From Schoenoplectus triqueter (taxonomy: Eukaryota > Streptophyta > Magnoliopsida > Poales > Cyperaceae): a stretch of DNA of 28,287 nt. The translations under genes and the position numbers were made by a program. The stretch spans positions 1 to 28,287 of the forward strand of contig CAXKVV010000727.1 in NCBI GenBank assembly GCA_964058805.1, in the 5' to 3' direction. Shown here piece by piece: positions 10,174 through 21,332 of the stretch (positions are counted from its first letter, which is position 1; each line of letters starts with the position of its first letter). The notes below the pieces were generated by a model that saw only the letters and a program-made list of their open reading frames with translations, ran no database searches and was not told the DNA's origin.

Positions 10174-10773
10174 TTAAGCCGACCCAGGTCCGATCAAGGC
10201 GAGAAGTGCCAATGCATTACTGGTGCGCTGCATAGCATCATCAACCTTCCTTTTCAATATCCTAGCAGCTGCATTCTCGCCACCGGTAAATCCAGTTGCG
10301 CATGTATTCTCATCAGTCAAAGATGCACTGACCCATGTCTTTACATTTTCCATTTGCATCCAGTCTCCTGCTAACTGCTGCTCTCTCAAGGAAACCATCG
10401 TATCCAAGGACTTCTGTAATACCATGACACAGTCTCCCATTGTGGGCACACAGTCGTGAACAGCAAATGTCTCCGATGGAGTCAAGGCACCGTTTGATGA
10501 GAGTCGAGTTATGAGAGTCAATGCCGACCGAGCTGTGTCTAGGCTGACAGAGACCGCAGCCCGGGTAAGGTCCACAGTGCTGTTTCCTTTGGTGGTTATG
10601 TAAGGAGATAGGGAGGAAACACAGACCCGCGGATATGTAGTCTTAGCGCAGATGCTTTTTAAGAAATTTAAGGGGCTAGAGGCGTGCAGTCTTGCTGCCT
10701 CCATTTGTCCGCATACAGCAGCCATTATTAGAAGAGTGAAAATGGTGGCCGTGGTAAATGTGTGGGCTTTCAT
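10174..10773 (-). CDS. Secreted invertase / pectin methylesterase inhibitor family protein (21-kDa protein-like)
   Basis: This is an intact single-exon gene of 199 codons, normal length for plant PMEI/invertase-inhibitor proteins. Family members bind pectin methylesterase or acid invertase in the cell wall and block it; the target cannot be told from sequence. Residues 1-26 form a signal peptide with a hydrophobic core (TIFTLLIMAAV) and a likely cut after MEAA. The mature protein has the family layout: C42 and C51 in SICAKTTYPRVC, C108 in VHDCVPTMGDC, and C158 in the signature TDENTCATGF, preceded by VKTWVSASL. C42-C51 and C108-C158 should form the two conserved disulfides. An additional cysteine, C115, lies where relatives usually have serine or alanine. 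A TATA box lies 110 bp upstream on the same strand. Intron-less structure is common for this family. Confidence 0.93.
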   Translation of the reverse strand: MKAHTFTTATIFTLLIMAAVCGQMEAARLHASSPLNFLKSICAKTTYPRVCVSSLSPYITTKGNSTVDLTRAAVSVSLDTARSALTLITRLSSNGALTPSETFAVHDCVPTMGDCVMVLQKSLDTMVSLREQQLAGDWMQMENVKTWVSASLTDENTCATGFTGGENAAARILKRKVDDAMQRTSNALALLALIGPGSA

Positions 10774-10882
10774 CCCTCTGGGGTATACTCAGGATGAATT
10801 TAACTGGGATCTGTTTTGAAGTTAGGTTTGTTTTGATCTCTTACAAGGTTCATTGGAGTATTGTGGTCCGATGGACCGACAC

Positions 10883-10888
10883 TTTATA
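10883..10888 (-). promoter_or_regulatory. TATA box of the PMEI gene
   Basis: Reading the minus strand, TATAAAG occurs about 110 bp before the ATG. This would put transcription start roughly 75-85 bp ahead of the start codon, a normal plant 5' leader. No other TATAAA lies closer. Confidence 0.55.
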
Positions 10889-10893
10889 ATGAG

Positions 10894-11095
10894 AAGTGCG
10901 TGCATGGAGTGCTGTCATTAGTGTGTTGAGTGTTGACGCTGTTTCTTCCTGCCCCGTGCTTTCTCTGAACCATTTAATTAAAGATATCATAAAATGGTTG
11001 AAATTAATTTTATCAACATAAAATCAAACGGTTTGTGTAAGGTTGAATGGTTTAATTAATTTGACTTGAATAATGACAATAATAGCAAGAAATTT
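10894..11095. other. Upstream region of the PMEI gene
   Basis: Presumed distal promoter of the minus-strand PMEI gene. No specific element beyond the TATA box can be named with confidence. Confidence 0.35.
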
Positions 11096-11490
11096 CAGGG
11101 TCAGACGTAGGATTTCGATAAGAAGAGGAACAATTATCGGATTGTCATAATTTATTGGATTCAAATTTATTAAATAATCTGATTTTAAATAAAATAATAA
11201 CAATTTACTATATATTCTTATCTAATAAAAAATCATCAAAATAATATTTTTTATATATTAAAAATAACAACAAAATAAAACTCAAAGTGATAAATAATTA
11301 AATTGATGATGAAAATTTTTCTATACGAAATTTTATATTTTTAAATATTTAAATAATTATTTTATTATACATAATATTAAATATATTTTCTCAATAAATA
11401 TAATCAAATAATCCGTAGATAAAACAATTTCCTAAAATAAATAGTTTACCGAAATTATTATCTAAAATTATCATTTTTCAAAATCAAAAA
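11096..11490. repeat. AT-rich transposon-like repeat, copy 1
   Basis: It begins CAGGGTCAGACGTAGGATTT and continues with TAATTTATTGGATTCAAATT, TATATTCTTATCTAATAAAA, AAAAATAACAACAAAATAAA, and an ATACATAATATTAAATAT block. The same blocks recur in the same order and orientation at 11948-12373. The right end of this copy is not distinct. Confidence 0.6.
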
Positions 11491-11497
11491 AGGACAG

Positions 11498-11644
11498 CTG
11501 CACTGGATGACACTTGATCCGCCGCTGGGAAGCTTCTGAGAAAGTTACATGGTTGACATCCATCCAAATGGCAGTGAGGATCAGCATGAGCTCTATGTAC
11601 GAGAAGATGACCTTTACGGCTTTACCTCCGGGAAGGGTGTATAA
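11498..11644 (+). pseudogene. Possible gene fragment between the two AT-rich repeats
   Basis: A frame reading LHWMTLDPPLGSF, then a TGA (11537-11539), then ESYMVDIHPNGSEDQ and HELYVREDDLYGFTSGKGV before a TAA at 11642. The composition is protein-like and unlike the AT-rich flanks, but I do not recognise a family. It may be a fragment of a captured gene, or a chance frame. Confidence 0.2.
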
Positions 11645-11947
11645 TTAGCTGGCTCATTAGAAGATCATCAAAATTAGAGCCTTAATTTGCCTACGACATG
11701 GTGCCTCTATAGGGAGACGATAACTGAAACGATACATTAAAGTTTGGTACCCACAACTACAAGAATGCCCTTGGAGGCTTGGACGAGTGTAAACGCCGCA
11801 ACCTAGCTGCTTCGCCAGAGTTCCTTCCTCGGGGATACTTATACCAGACTTAGTGATAAAATCCACACGCGCATATGGGGTTATTCTTGATATATATCTT
11901 GATATAGGGGCAATGATACATCTAAATATCTCCATATTTCTTGGGAT
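11645..11947. other. Moderate-GC segment between repeats, no recognised gene
   Basis: The base composition is clearly less AT-rich than both neighbours. The 92-codon minus-strand frame (11657-11935) shows no signal or domain I can name. With 11498-11644 it may be a remnant of captured or older sequence. Confidence 0.3.
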
Positions 11948-12373
11948 AAGAGGACGTAGGATTTTAGTCAGAATAGGTAATTATCGAATTATAATAATTT
12001 ATTGGATTCAAATTTATTAATTAATCGGATACTAAATAAAATAATAATAATTTATATATATTCTTATCTAATAAAAAATATTAAAATAATAAAATTTTAT
12101 ATATTAAAAATAATAACAAAATAAATCTCAAAATAATATATAATCAAGTTGATGAATAAAATTTTCTTCTATGAAACTTTATATTTTGGCATCTTTGCAT
12201 AATTATTTCATTATGCACGATATTAAATATTTTTTTTCAATAAAAATAATCAAACAATTCAGGGAGGGCAAAAAAAAATTTCGGGGATAGATTACCGAAA
12301 ACACTACCTAAAAGCACTATTTTTTAAAATTCAGGGGAATCGCTGCCCCCTGGCCTTACCTGGGTCTGCCCTG
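11948..12373. mobile_element. AT-rich transposon-like repeat, copy 2, with GGGTCTGCCCTG end
   Basis: Same blocks and order as 11096-11490. The right end is better kept: GGGGAATCGCTGCCCCCTGG and then CCTGGGTCTGCCCTG. The inverse of that tip (CAGGGCAGACCCAGG) resembles the start of copy 1 (CAGGGTCAGACGTAGG). This indicates a terminal-inverted-repeat element with a CAGGGGCGGACCCAGG-type end common in plants. No target-site duplication was identified. Confidence 0.55.
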
Positions 12374-14239
12374 CTTGGGACATAGGGTCCTATGTAGTTT
12401 TTTTTTTAGTTATGATGAAAATTAATGAGATAACATTGAAGATATTTCATTTTTTTTTCATATTATAGATCAGGCCTTAAAAGTATGATACATCATTATT
12501 CTTTTTTATTATTTCTTTAAATTTTTTTATTTACTCAATTTAATTATTTCTATATAATACTCCTCTTTCATAATGATTTAACTTTTGGGTGGATCACTAA
12601 ATATTAATATACTATTAACTCATACAGAAAAATCATATCTGTATAGATTATTAAATCTAAGTAAAAATGATTGTAATATATTCTAGTAACCTTATTTTTA
12701 ATTAGTTCTATATGAATTTAACAATTATATATTTTTCTGAATTAAAATATCAAACAGGTACATATTTATTTAATATTATTTTCTGTTATTATTTATAAAA
12801 TAAAACTTGTTTGCAGAATTTATGTTGTTAAAACCATTTTTTTACAAAAATAAATCAAACTTAGAATTCACAATATGTAACATAAAATTTAAATCAAATA
12901 TTTTGGAATAACATATTAATATTTAAAAAGCGATGTTGGTCATTTTTGATCCAAAATTGATAACTATAAGTGAAATTAATATGTGGTGAGTTAGTTGTAT
13001 TGAGTTAAATAGTTTAGGGAATTGATTGTCGATCATATATGAAAATTTGGAGGACATTCTGAGTGAAAAGTTTGGAGAAGTTTAGACATTACCCCTTATA
13101 TAAGACGTGTTCTACAAAGGATGAATTATATATTAATTACTGGTAGGGGTTTTATCTGATCGGTTGTTATTATTTTATTATTGTTTGTCCCGACTTTTTT
13201 TCATATCAATATTTGGGTCCGTATAAATATATATTTTTTTAAAATAGAGTTCTTATTATTTCGATATATTTTCTTTTTTTATATATCTTTTTAGAGATTT
13301 GAAATTGTGTCAGTCGGAATAGAGATGCGCGAGATCTATTATCTTTCTGTCCTTTGTACAAATTTTATTGTCACCGGCTATTAGACATGTTCAACTGATA
13401 TTAATAAGGAAATCTGAATACAAACTATATTAACAAAGCTCATTTCTGTCTGTTAACTTAAGAATGAAACAAGGTTGTTGATGTGAAATGGAAATAATAT
13501 ATTTAATATATATTTCCTATCTATAGTTTATATATTTTTTCTTTCCGTGAACATATAGATTTTTAAACAAAAAAATAAAATTATCTTCTTGATAGTAACT
13601 AGCATTTAACCCGTGCAATTCACTGGATTATAATATCAAATCTGGTTTAGAGAATGGAAGAGAAGGTCACATATAATTAATATTTTTGTGTCATGCCCTT
13701 TTTAGAAAAAAAAATAGTATTGTGTGTGTTTGGAAAAAAAAATCAAAAATAACATATAATTTTCAATTTTCTTAGCTCTTTTGTATATATTGATTATGTT
13801 AATTGTTTCCAATACAGTCCAATTGAAACAGCATATCTGTTCTTTGGTTGTTTAAATTACTTTCGATGATGTTTTCTTTTGTATTTTATAGGGGGTCTAA
13901 GTTCCAGAAGGCGTTTATTTGATTAATTGATACAAGAAATATATCGATTGGTAGAGCTTTATTGTAATACATTATTTCATCGTGTAATATCATCCATCAA
14001 CTTTTGTCATTTCTGATGTCTGTTATAAATCAATTGGATTTTACTACATATTCATTTTACTTAATGATTGCAAATTTTGGAATAAGATCAAGTCATGTTC
14101 AAAATGCTTGGCTTAATAAACTTGTCATTTGTCAAAAAAATATTAATTAAATATCAAGGAGGAATGCAAATTACAGATATAGATATAAAAAAAGAACATA
14201 GAAATATTTTCATAAAATTTGACACAAAATAAAAGAAGG
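12374..14239. other. AT-rich non-coding interval
   Basis: No reading frame, RNA gene or repeat that I can support. Composition is strongly AT-rich throughout. Confidence 0.5.
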
Positions 14240-14247
14240 ATTACTAG

Positions 14248-14867
14248 TAGCGCTGCACAAAAAAGCTGGGGATCGTAGTTCAACTCGGGTTCGAGCTCGA
14301 GCTAATTTGACTTGAGCTAATCTGGATCAGTTAAACGAGCTGAGTTTGAGTTAAGGTTGGATCGACTCGTGACTCGAATCGGCTTGAATAATAATAGTTT
14401 ATAATTTTTTTTGCCAAAACCTAATCCGATGATCTATCTTTCGTTATCTCTCACCATCTCACCATCTCAGAAACTATTACTTCTCTTACTCACTCGTGAC
14501 TCTACTCGTATATCTGACTCGATAGTTTTTTTTCCTGATCCATCTATTCAAGTTAATGTAGCAAAGATGTCATTGAAAATATAATTTGTTGATATATTAA
14601 TTTTGTATCAACTTATGTATCAATTTTGTAGATATACTAATTTTATAGTTTGTAGATGTATTAAATCTAAATGTTAAATCGAGTCAACGTACATGTATTG
14701 GCTCGTGAGCCAGCTTGCGAGCTAGCTTGAATAGTAGCGAGCCAAGTTTGAATTACATTTTTGAGCTCGGAGCGTTTCACGAGCTCGACTCAACTCGATT
14801 CGAATTTTCATGAATTGAATTTGAGTTAAGCCCGGCTCGCTCAAACTCGACTCGTTTTCCGAACCTA
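14248..14867. mobile_element. 620-bp non-autonomous hAT-like element of the GAGCTCGAGCTCG type
   Basis: Flanking 8-mers ATTACTAG (14240-14247) and ATTGCTAG (14868-14875) match at 7 of 8, giving an 8-bp target-site duplication. The element starts TAGCGCTGCACAAAAAAGC and ends CTCGTTTTCCGAACCTA; the inverted tips share TAG and an A-rich block only. Subterminal GAGCTCGAGCT and CAACTCGATTCGAA words are inverted between the two ends. No coding capacity. Confidence 0.7.
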
Positions 14868-14875
14868 ATTGCTAG

Positions 14876-16690
14876 AATAAATAAATACAACAACAGCTTA
14901 CGGGCACAAAGACTGAAAGGCAGTTAAAGCAAAAGCCAGTTTATTGGTTTACCAAGAACGGAAGAAGATAGCAAGGCAGCTTTTCTTAGCTCTTTATTTT
15001 TCTTATATATGTATTTTGCAAAAGCAAAAATAATAATAATAATAAGATTAATTGCTGAATACGTCCCGCTAATATACTCGCCAAATTACAAAATCTATTT
15101 TTTGTTTAGGCAAAACTAAATTAATCATAATAAATATTATATTATAGATTTATGGCTTCCTAAATCATATTATTCCATTGTTAAAATAGTTGTCAGAGTC
15201 AAATTAATTAGTACGTTATAAATATATATTGGTTAACATAGGGGCGTCAATGTTTCACAGATCTGTGAAACCCTAAAATTTAAAAATAAAAAAATGAAAT
15301 TATGTAATTAAACAAATATGAGGAAATATGTATAATAAATTTTAAAATTGACAAAGAAAAATTTAAATCCTAAGAACAAAACTCAAAAATCAAATTAAAA
15401 TATTATTAAAATATAATAATTTAAAGCTTAATTGAATAAATAGAATAAAAATAGTCCAATTAAAGTTTTATAAATGAATCAAATGATAACTATAAATCTT
15501 AAAAGGATTTTTAAATCTTAATGAAGAAGACGACTATAATTGAAGAAGACTATAATAAATTAAGTAAATGAATTAAAAGATTTGGATTCATTGGAAAATA
15601 TAAATTAATTAGTTTCGACAAATTTTGATAATTAAGTTATTATAAAAATAAATGAATTAATCAATTAAAATTAAAAATCGATCAGATGCGTAAATAATAA
15701 TATAGAGTCGATCATGAAAAATCTGACCAATCAAACCAATATTTTCTCCTTCTTCCGTTCTTCTCCTTCCCCTCTTCTCATTCTTTTCCCACTGACTTTG
15801 TTCCCTCTTTTTTCAGACTTTTTTTCTTTTGACAAATAAAAAAAAGTAAAGTGGTATGATTGCAGTTGAAATATGCACTCATAGTCAGATCCAAGTTTTA
15901 AATTTGGTCTCAATTTTTTTTTACAAAATTTTGAAGTTTTGTTTAATTTTTTTTGAAATTTTTTGAAACAGTTCAACGTGGTCCGTGATTACATTTTGAT
16001 TAATTTTTTTATACGTTTGTCAGAAAATTAATACGTAAGGTATAACTGCGTAACGAAAATTATTACAAATAAATACAGACCGTAAATATTAGTATTTTAT
16101 TATGTACGGAATTTTTTATTTCAATAAGATATAAATATATTTTAAAAATTATTTTCTTACTTTTGTTATTAATATTTTAATAATAAAATAAAATATGTAA
16201 TTTTCATGAATAATACGAAAAATTATCATATTATTTGAAAAATTCAGCAAAATCAGAAATAAGATAGAAAGATGAGCAAAAATATTCAAAATTTTGCTAC
16301 TATGGATTAAAATGAGTAAGGAGTAGGAACAATGGTCACCTCCTTGATCGATTTTTTTTTAAATAATCATTATAATTATGTATATTTTAAAAAAAATAAA
16401 GATATTTATTGACATAATTTTATTATCTATCAAATACTTATTTATATTTGATCATATAAATTTAAAAATTATATCAATAAATTATTTTTTATTAGCCAAC
16501 TCCCTAACTTAATTTATTGATGATAATTCGTTCCATCATTGCTTGAATGACTTGACCATTGCTTTGCTACAAGAAAAAATATAAATGCACTAATTAATCA
16601 TTAGATAATCTATATATAACAATATGAAAAATTATTAAGAAGAAACTAAATTTTAATTGATTATTAATTACATAACAATATGCTTGGATC
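14876..16690. other. AT-rich non-coding interval
   Basis: No supported gene. The 81-codon minus-strand frame at 15731-15976 is Lys/Phe low-complexity. The only notable item is the palindrome at 15252-15271 with an adjacent hAT-like tip. Confidence 0.5.
15239..15271. repeat. hAT-like tip next to a perfect 20-bp palindrome
   Basis: TAGGGGCGTCAATG (15239-15252) resembles the TAGGGGTGTCAAACGG tip of the 8719-9072 family. It runs directly into the perfect palindrome GTTTCACAGATCTGTGAAAC (15252-15271). No matching second end was found, so it may be a collapsed or truncated element. Confidence 0.4.
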
Positions 16691-16699
16691 TTATATAAT

Positions 16700-18200
16700 A
16701 TATGTTGGGAAATTTTTCAAAAAAAATTAATCAAAACATAAAAAATTTGTTAGAAAAAAATTGAAACCGAATTTCAAATTTGATCTCAGCTATCTGAGAT
16801 CGAAATTGAAACTCAAATCCGACTATAAATATATATTTTAAATAAAATTTTTATCATTTATTTTTAATTTTATTTACCAAAAAAAAATTGTCTTTTTTTC
16901 CTGCCGAAACTCATCCCCCATCTCCTGTCCATGTCTCACCCACTCTCACGACTTTCTTCTTCTCTGAAACGAGACCCTCACTTCCCTACTCTCTCTGTAA
17001 CAACAACACTCTCCTTAACCCTCCTTCTTCTTCCTCTCGGTAATCGGTCCCCTTATTCCCCCTTTCTTTCTGATCTCTCTCATTTTTCCTCTGCGCAAAC
17101 CATCCGACAATAGAGCTATCAAGGCTTCTTCAAAACTCGTCGCTCTCCTCCAATGGTCATCCCCTCCCCTGCTACTCTTGCCTCACCCCTTTGCTCGGAA
17201 GTTGCCTGCGCAACCGAACCCTTCAATCGAACCAGCACCTTACTCGCCACTCTACCCTCTGACCCTCCCTCTCTTCTGTGCGCGACACACACCCGCAATT
17301 GAAACCCCCTTTTTTCACATTCGTGTCTCCTTTGCAGCACCAAATTTGCCACTGCACCACACCAACCTGCCACTACACGAGGGAAGCAACCAGCAACCCC
17401 GCAAACCCCGCTGCCACGTGCACTACCCGACTCTCCACTATTCTCACTACTCACCGCAACCTACCCCTCTGTTGTTCCTCCTACTGTGCCGCTGCTTGCC
17501 AGAAGGCCCAGAACAGGCCCCACCGAGCCATTTCTGCCTCTTCTCTGCTCGAACCTAAGCCAACAGCCTCTTTCTCCTCACAGTCTTGAACTCGAAACAG
17601 TCGCCGAGCCTCAGCGGAGCAGTTCCCCCACCTCGCCACTTGCACACACTCTTTTCACCTTTGACAACCTGGTGGCTGCCTCCTCAAGCCGAGCAGTGCG
17701 ACTCTTCTAGCGGGACTGCCCTACGAGAGGTGTAGCACTCGATGATACGAGAAATAACACCCTCACAACCCTAGACACATCTGACATTGTGCCGACCCAA
17801 CTCCTTTTCTGCCCTGAGCCAAAATTGATACTATTTTTCCTTGTTGTAATTGTGCTGACCCGTCTTCTTCGCGTGCCTTGTTGTAATTGTTTGTTCCATG
17901 TGGTATTTGCCCTCCAACTTGTGTTGATTTGTGCCATTGCTTATGATGTTTGTTGTCCTACTGATTTGATCAATTGGCTCGATGTAATTGCCTTGTGGGC
18001 TGCTCTTATTAGTTTGTCTTGTTACCATTTGTGCCAGTCTTCCCTCTTTGCTGCCTTGTTATTCGAATTTAGCTTGGCTATGTCTTGTCCTGGGCTATTG
18101 CCGTTTGTGCTGGCATGTATTGGTTGTTGTATGTGTGCTTTCCTATTGTTCCAGCACCTTATGTTGTTACTTATAGGGTTGTTGCTAATCTAATATTGTA
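16700..18200 (+). mobile_element. Possible LTR-retrotransposon LTR/leader segment (C-rich then T/G-rich)
   Basis: A TATA-like ACTATAAATATATA (about 16823) is followed about 80-100 bp later by a pyrimidine-rich, GC-rich tract (16900-17710), then a TTGTG-rich tract (17790-18193). Several overlapping frames are open (16931-17113, 17178-17558, 17278-17589, 17789-18193) but give Pro/Ser/Thr-rich or hydrophobic Cys/Leu-rich strings without domains. This suggests composition, not coding. A TATA box plus a C-rich leader plus a TTGTG-rich tail is what plant Ty3/gypsy LTRs often look like. No gag-pol, primer-binding site or target-site duplication is visible, so this is inference. Confidence 0.35.
16785..16804. 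repeat. Short inverted repeat GATCTCAG..CTGAGATC
   Basis: GATCTCAG and CTGAGATC are exact 8-bp arms around CTAT, just upstream of the TATA-like motif of the presumed LTR. Confidence 0.5.
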
Positions 18201-20470
18201 CACCCTGATCAGGGAGCTCTGATAGTACTGCGCACAAATAATTTGCTTGCATTATGTCTTCTTGTAAATTTAAAGTCGTACTTCTTAGTTCATACAGATG
18301 AGAAAGTGTTATTAATCTTCTTGAGGATCTGGTTGGGGCACAGTAACCCAATAAAAAAAAATGAGTTATGTCTATAATTGTTCATAGTACTGATCGACTA
18401 TAAATAGAAGCATGCTTTTAAATGATTTTAATGTTTTTGTAAGAGAAATAGTAAACAACTTAGAAATTAATCACATTAATAACAACTCGAAGTTCGGTAT
18501 ATCACTGGCTAATCAGACTGAGTGTAAATAGTGAATCCCCATAAATCTAATTGATCTCAAATTCGTAGGTTTTTAAAAATATTCTGACGAGACGACAACT
18601 GAGTACAGTTGGAACAAGGCGGTTGATGAGATCGCGGGCCTCATCAGGGACTCGACAACATTGAGTTGTAGCATTTACACTTGCCAAGCTCTAAAGTGCA
18701 TATTGCACTGAGATTATGATTTTTTTTAGATAAGATTTTATTTGCATTTCATAATATGAAAATTATTTACATTTATTTCATATACATTTCACTTAACATT
18801 TTATTTATATATTGTTAATTAAATTACTTTAGAAAAATAGATTGAATATGATAAATTATCTTATATAGAAAAAGTTAGATAATTAGTAAAATACTTTATA
18901 AATATCAAGTAATATTTAGAATATAATATCATGAAATAACATTTAATGATCTATTTATATATTTTATTAAGAGTATTTACTAAATATTTATCAAGATGAT
19001 TAGTTTTGAAAAGATATAATATTAATTAAAATATTATATGTTATATTTAATGGGATTAACATCTTAATTAACACATTTGATTAATTTAAGTTAGCATTGA
19101 TTTGTAATAAACTTATAAATAATAAATGTTATAAAAATAGTATTTATGTTATTAGTTATTAAATACTATAGTTAAGAAACTAATGACATTTAAAAATGAT
19201 AGTAAAATAAATAGATAAACTAAAAGTGCTTAATTACACAATGATATGGATTGAGTGAAATCGGACCAGATTGGTCTAGGCTAGGGTATCTTGGAGTAGA
19301 TGGTAGGGATTGTGTTTCACCCAACCTGAATGGCGGCGGTTGCTTCTTATCATCGCATTTAAGAAATGTCGTTTGTTCGATAGGTCATTGAGGTTATCAC
19401 TTAATAGTCTCAGGATCCGGTGATTGTTATTTATCCCCCCCCCCCCCAAATTCTTTTGTATACATATACATACCTCCCTTCTATGAGCAGTAAATTTAGT
19501 TTGACTACATTATGAGTGTGTCATTCTTTTATGACCAAAGATCTACACCAGTTAACTATCTAACATCTTCGTCAATCCTCAGTATCAGGTGGAGAGGCAG
19601 ACACTACTCATGAGGTGTCCCGGATTTAATACTCTACACATAGGTAGGCTCTCTTGTTTCAGATTGTTAGGTATATAGCTAGTTGAGTAATTATTATATT
19701 TTTATTTATTACTATAATATTGGTAAGAGATCGAACGGTAACAAATAAAAACTTATTTCTAAAACAATGATAACGCGGCTCTGCCTTGTCATTATTTAAA
19801 ACTAAATCAACATGGTAACGCGGCTCCACCCTGCCATAGTTGACTTTTATTTAAAATTCTAGATCTCGTTGAGTCATATATATGTGTATGAGGATTTATC
19901 TCTCATATTTATATTATTATAAAATTTCTGATATAATTTATTTCTTTGATTAAAATTATCATGACATTCATGTTGTGCATTTTTATAAACTCTTTTGTAT
20001 TTACCTTATACAATACTTAGAAAATAATTAATCAACTTAAAATTGTTAAATAAAAATCTTATGTATTTATATCATTGTTATATATTTTACATGTTAAATT
20101 AAATGAGTTTTAAGTCTAAGTCTAGATATATTCAATATCTCGATGTCTAGATCAAAATTTGTACTGAGTAACTTGTCACTCAAGTTCTACGGTAGTTTTA
20201 GGTTATAGGTTGGAGATAGATTATAGACTGTGATGATCGACCTTATAAGATGTTCATAATTTTACTGCTATTTCTTTTCTTTGAGATTTGATAGATAGTC
20301 TGATTTGATTGTTGGTTGCCTCTCGCACCATCTCATTTTGTATTATTTATCATTTTTGCTTCCGCAGAACTCTGATCTTTATTTTAATTTTTTATGGCAT
20401 ATATAAATAGACTTTTATTATTTTATGGCGATAAATGAATGAATTATGTATTTTTGAGACTTAAGCATAC
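18201..20470. other. Repeat-derived non-coding region, probable retroelement remains
   Basis: No supported gene. Islands of higher GC (18590-18720, 19260-19440, 19560-19660) alternate with AT-rich stretches. The motif TAACGCGGCTCTGCCTTGTC occurs at 19771 and, diverged, at 19816 (45-bp period). A run of 13 C lies at 19435-19447. The patchiness fits a long, decayed LTR. Confidence 0.4.
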
Positions 20471-20541
20471 GCGTGTCTTCATGTACACGTGGCGGCTATC
20501 GCATTTTCTATTGTACCTTTTGGTTCGGGGTGTGATAGGAT
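20471..20541 (+). mobile_element. Possible 3' end of a Ty3/gypsy LTR
   Basis: ACACGTGGCGGCTATCGC followed by TTTTGGTTCGGGGTGTGATA resembles the conserved 3' tail of plant chromovirus-type LTRs, which usually ends GGGGCGTGACA or GGGGTGTGACA. Here the final CA reads TA. No matching start could be assigned with a 5-bp duplication. Confidence 0.35.
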
Positions 20542-20544
20542 CAT

Positions 20545-20703
20545 TATTATATAGTTTATATATTTTTTATCTGTTCGGATTCTACCCGTTTTAAATTGGT
20601 GAACATATTTTTAACCTGGCTTGATCTGAACAAGTCACAAGTCGATTCGTCCGATCTGAATAAAAAATTAATTATTTATTAATTATATATATAAATAATT
20701 TAA

Positions 20704-20735
<32 letters not shown>

Positions 20736-20935
20736 AGTTTTGATTAGCTTTAAATCATAGAATGAGTAAAAAAAATAATTAGACGGATCTGATTTGGTTG
20801 AGTCGACCTGTACCTGATATAATCTATGACAAGTAAACAAGATCTTAATTCATATCTGACACATTTATACTCGTATCATTTCATATCAGTTCGAATTCAT
20901 ATCATCATATCGGGTCAAGTTTTGACACTCAAATT
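20545..20935. mobile_element. MITE-like sequence ending in TTTTGACACTC
   Basis: The interval contains ACGGATCTGATTTGGTTGAG-type and TCGGGTCAAGTTTTGACACTC motifs that mark hAT-like MITEs in plants. A clean left end and target-site duplication are not visible. Confidence 0.3.
20709..20735. repeat. (AT)n microsatellite
   Basis: About 13 AT dinucleotides without interruption, inside the MITE-like sequence. Confidence 0.9.
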
Positions 20936-21332
20936 AAGAATAATAAATTATTAACTAAGTCGGAAACAACGGTACATAAATTAATGCCTTGGAAATTAAT
21001 ATTTTTCTTTATCAAAATACTTTGCGTGGATGTCAATTGAGGGAAATAACTTCTGCTTGCTGAATCGAAGAGCAGATTTCTATTTTTCAGGACCCAACGC
21101 TCCGAGTTAATTTTTTTTTTCTTCAAAATTCATGTAACTGTTTGTTCCATGATTTTCAACCGCCCGATCTAAATAAGGAAGCTCTACTCGCGAGCTCAAA
21201 GAACAACAGATTCGGATCCGTCTATTCTACCAGTGCCAGTATTTTACTTTGTGCTGAGCGAAAGTCAGTTTGGTGGTGGGACCAAGTGAGATCTATTTTT
21301 TATCAACCATCAGTAAAAACAATAATATTTTA

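Noticed and set aside
10223..10459. 78-codon plus-strand frame inside the PMEI gene
   Set aside because: Antisense shadow of the intact PMEI coding region.
13600..13635. ACTAGCATTTAACCCGTGCA motif, similar to a common plant transposon end
   Set aside because: No second end, duplication or symmetry found nearby.
17119..17454. 111-codon minus-strand frame
   Set aside because: Reverse-strand reading of the C-rich tract; Gly/Arg/Val string without domains.
19435..19447. Run of 13 C as a structural or functional element
   Set aside because: A plain homopolymer; length may be unreliable from sequencing, and nothing nearby gives it a role.
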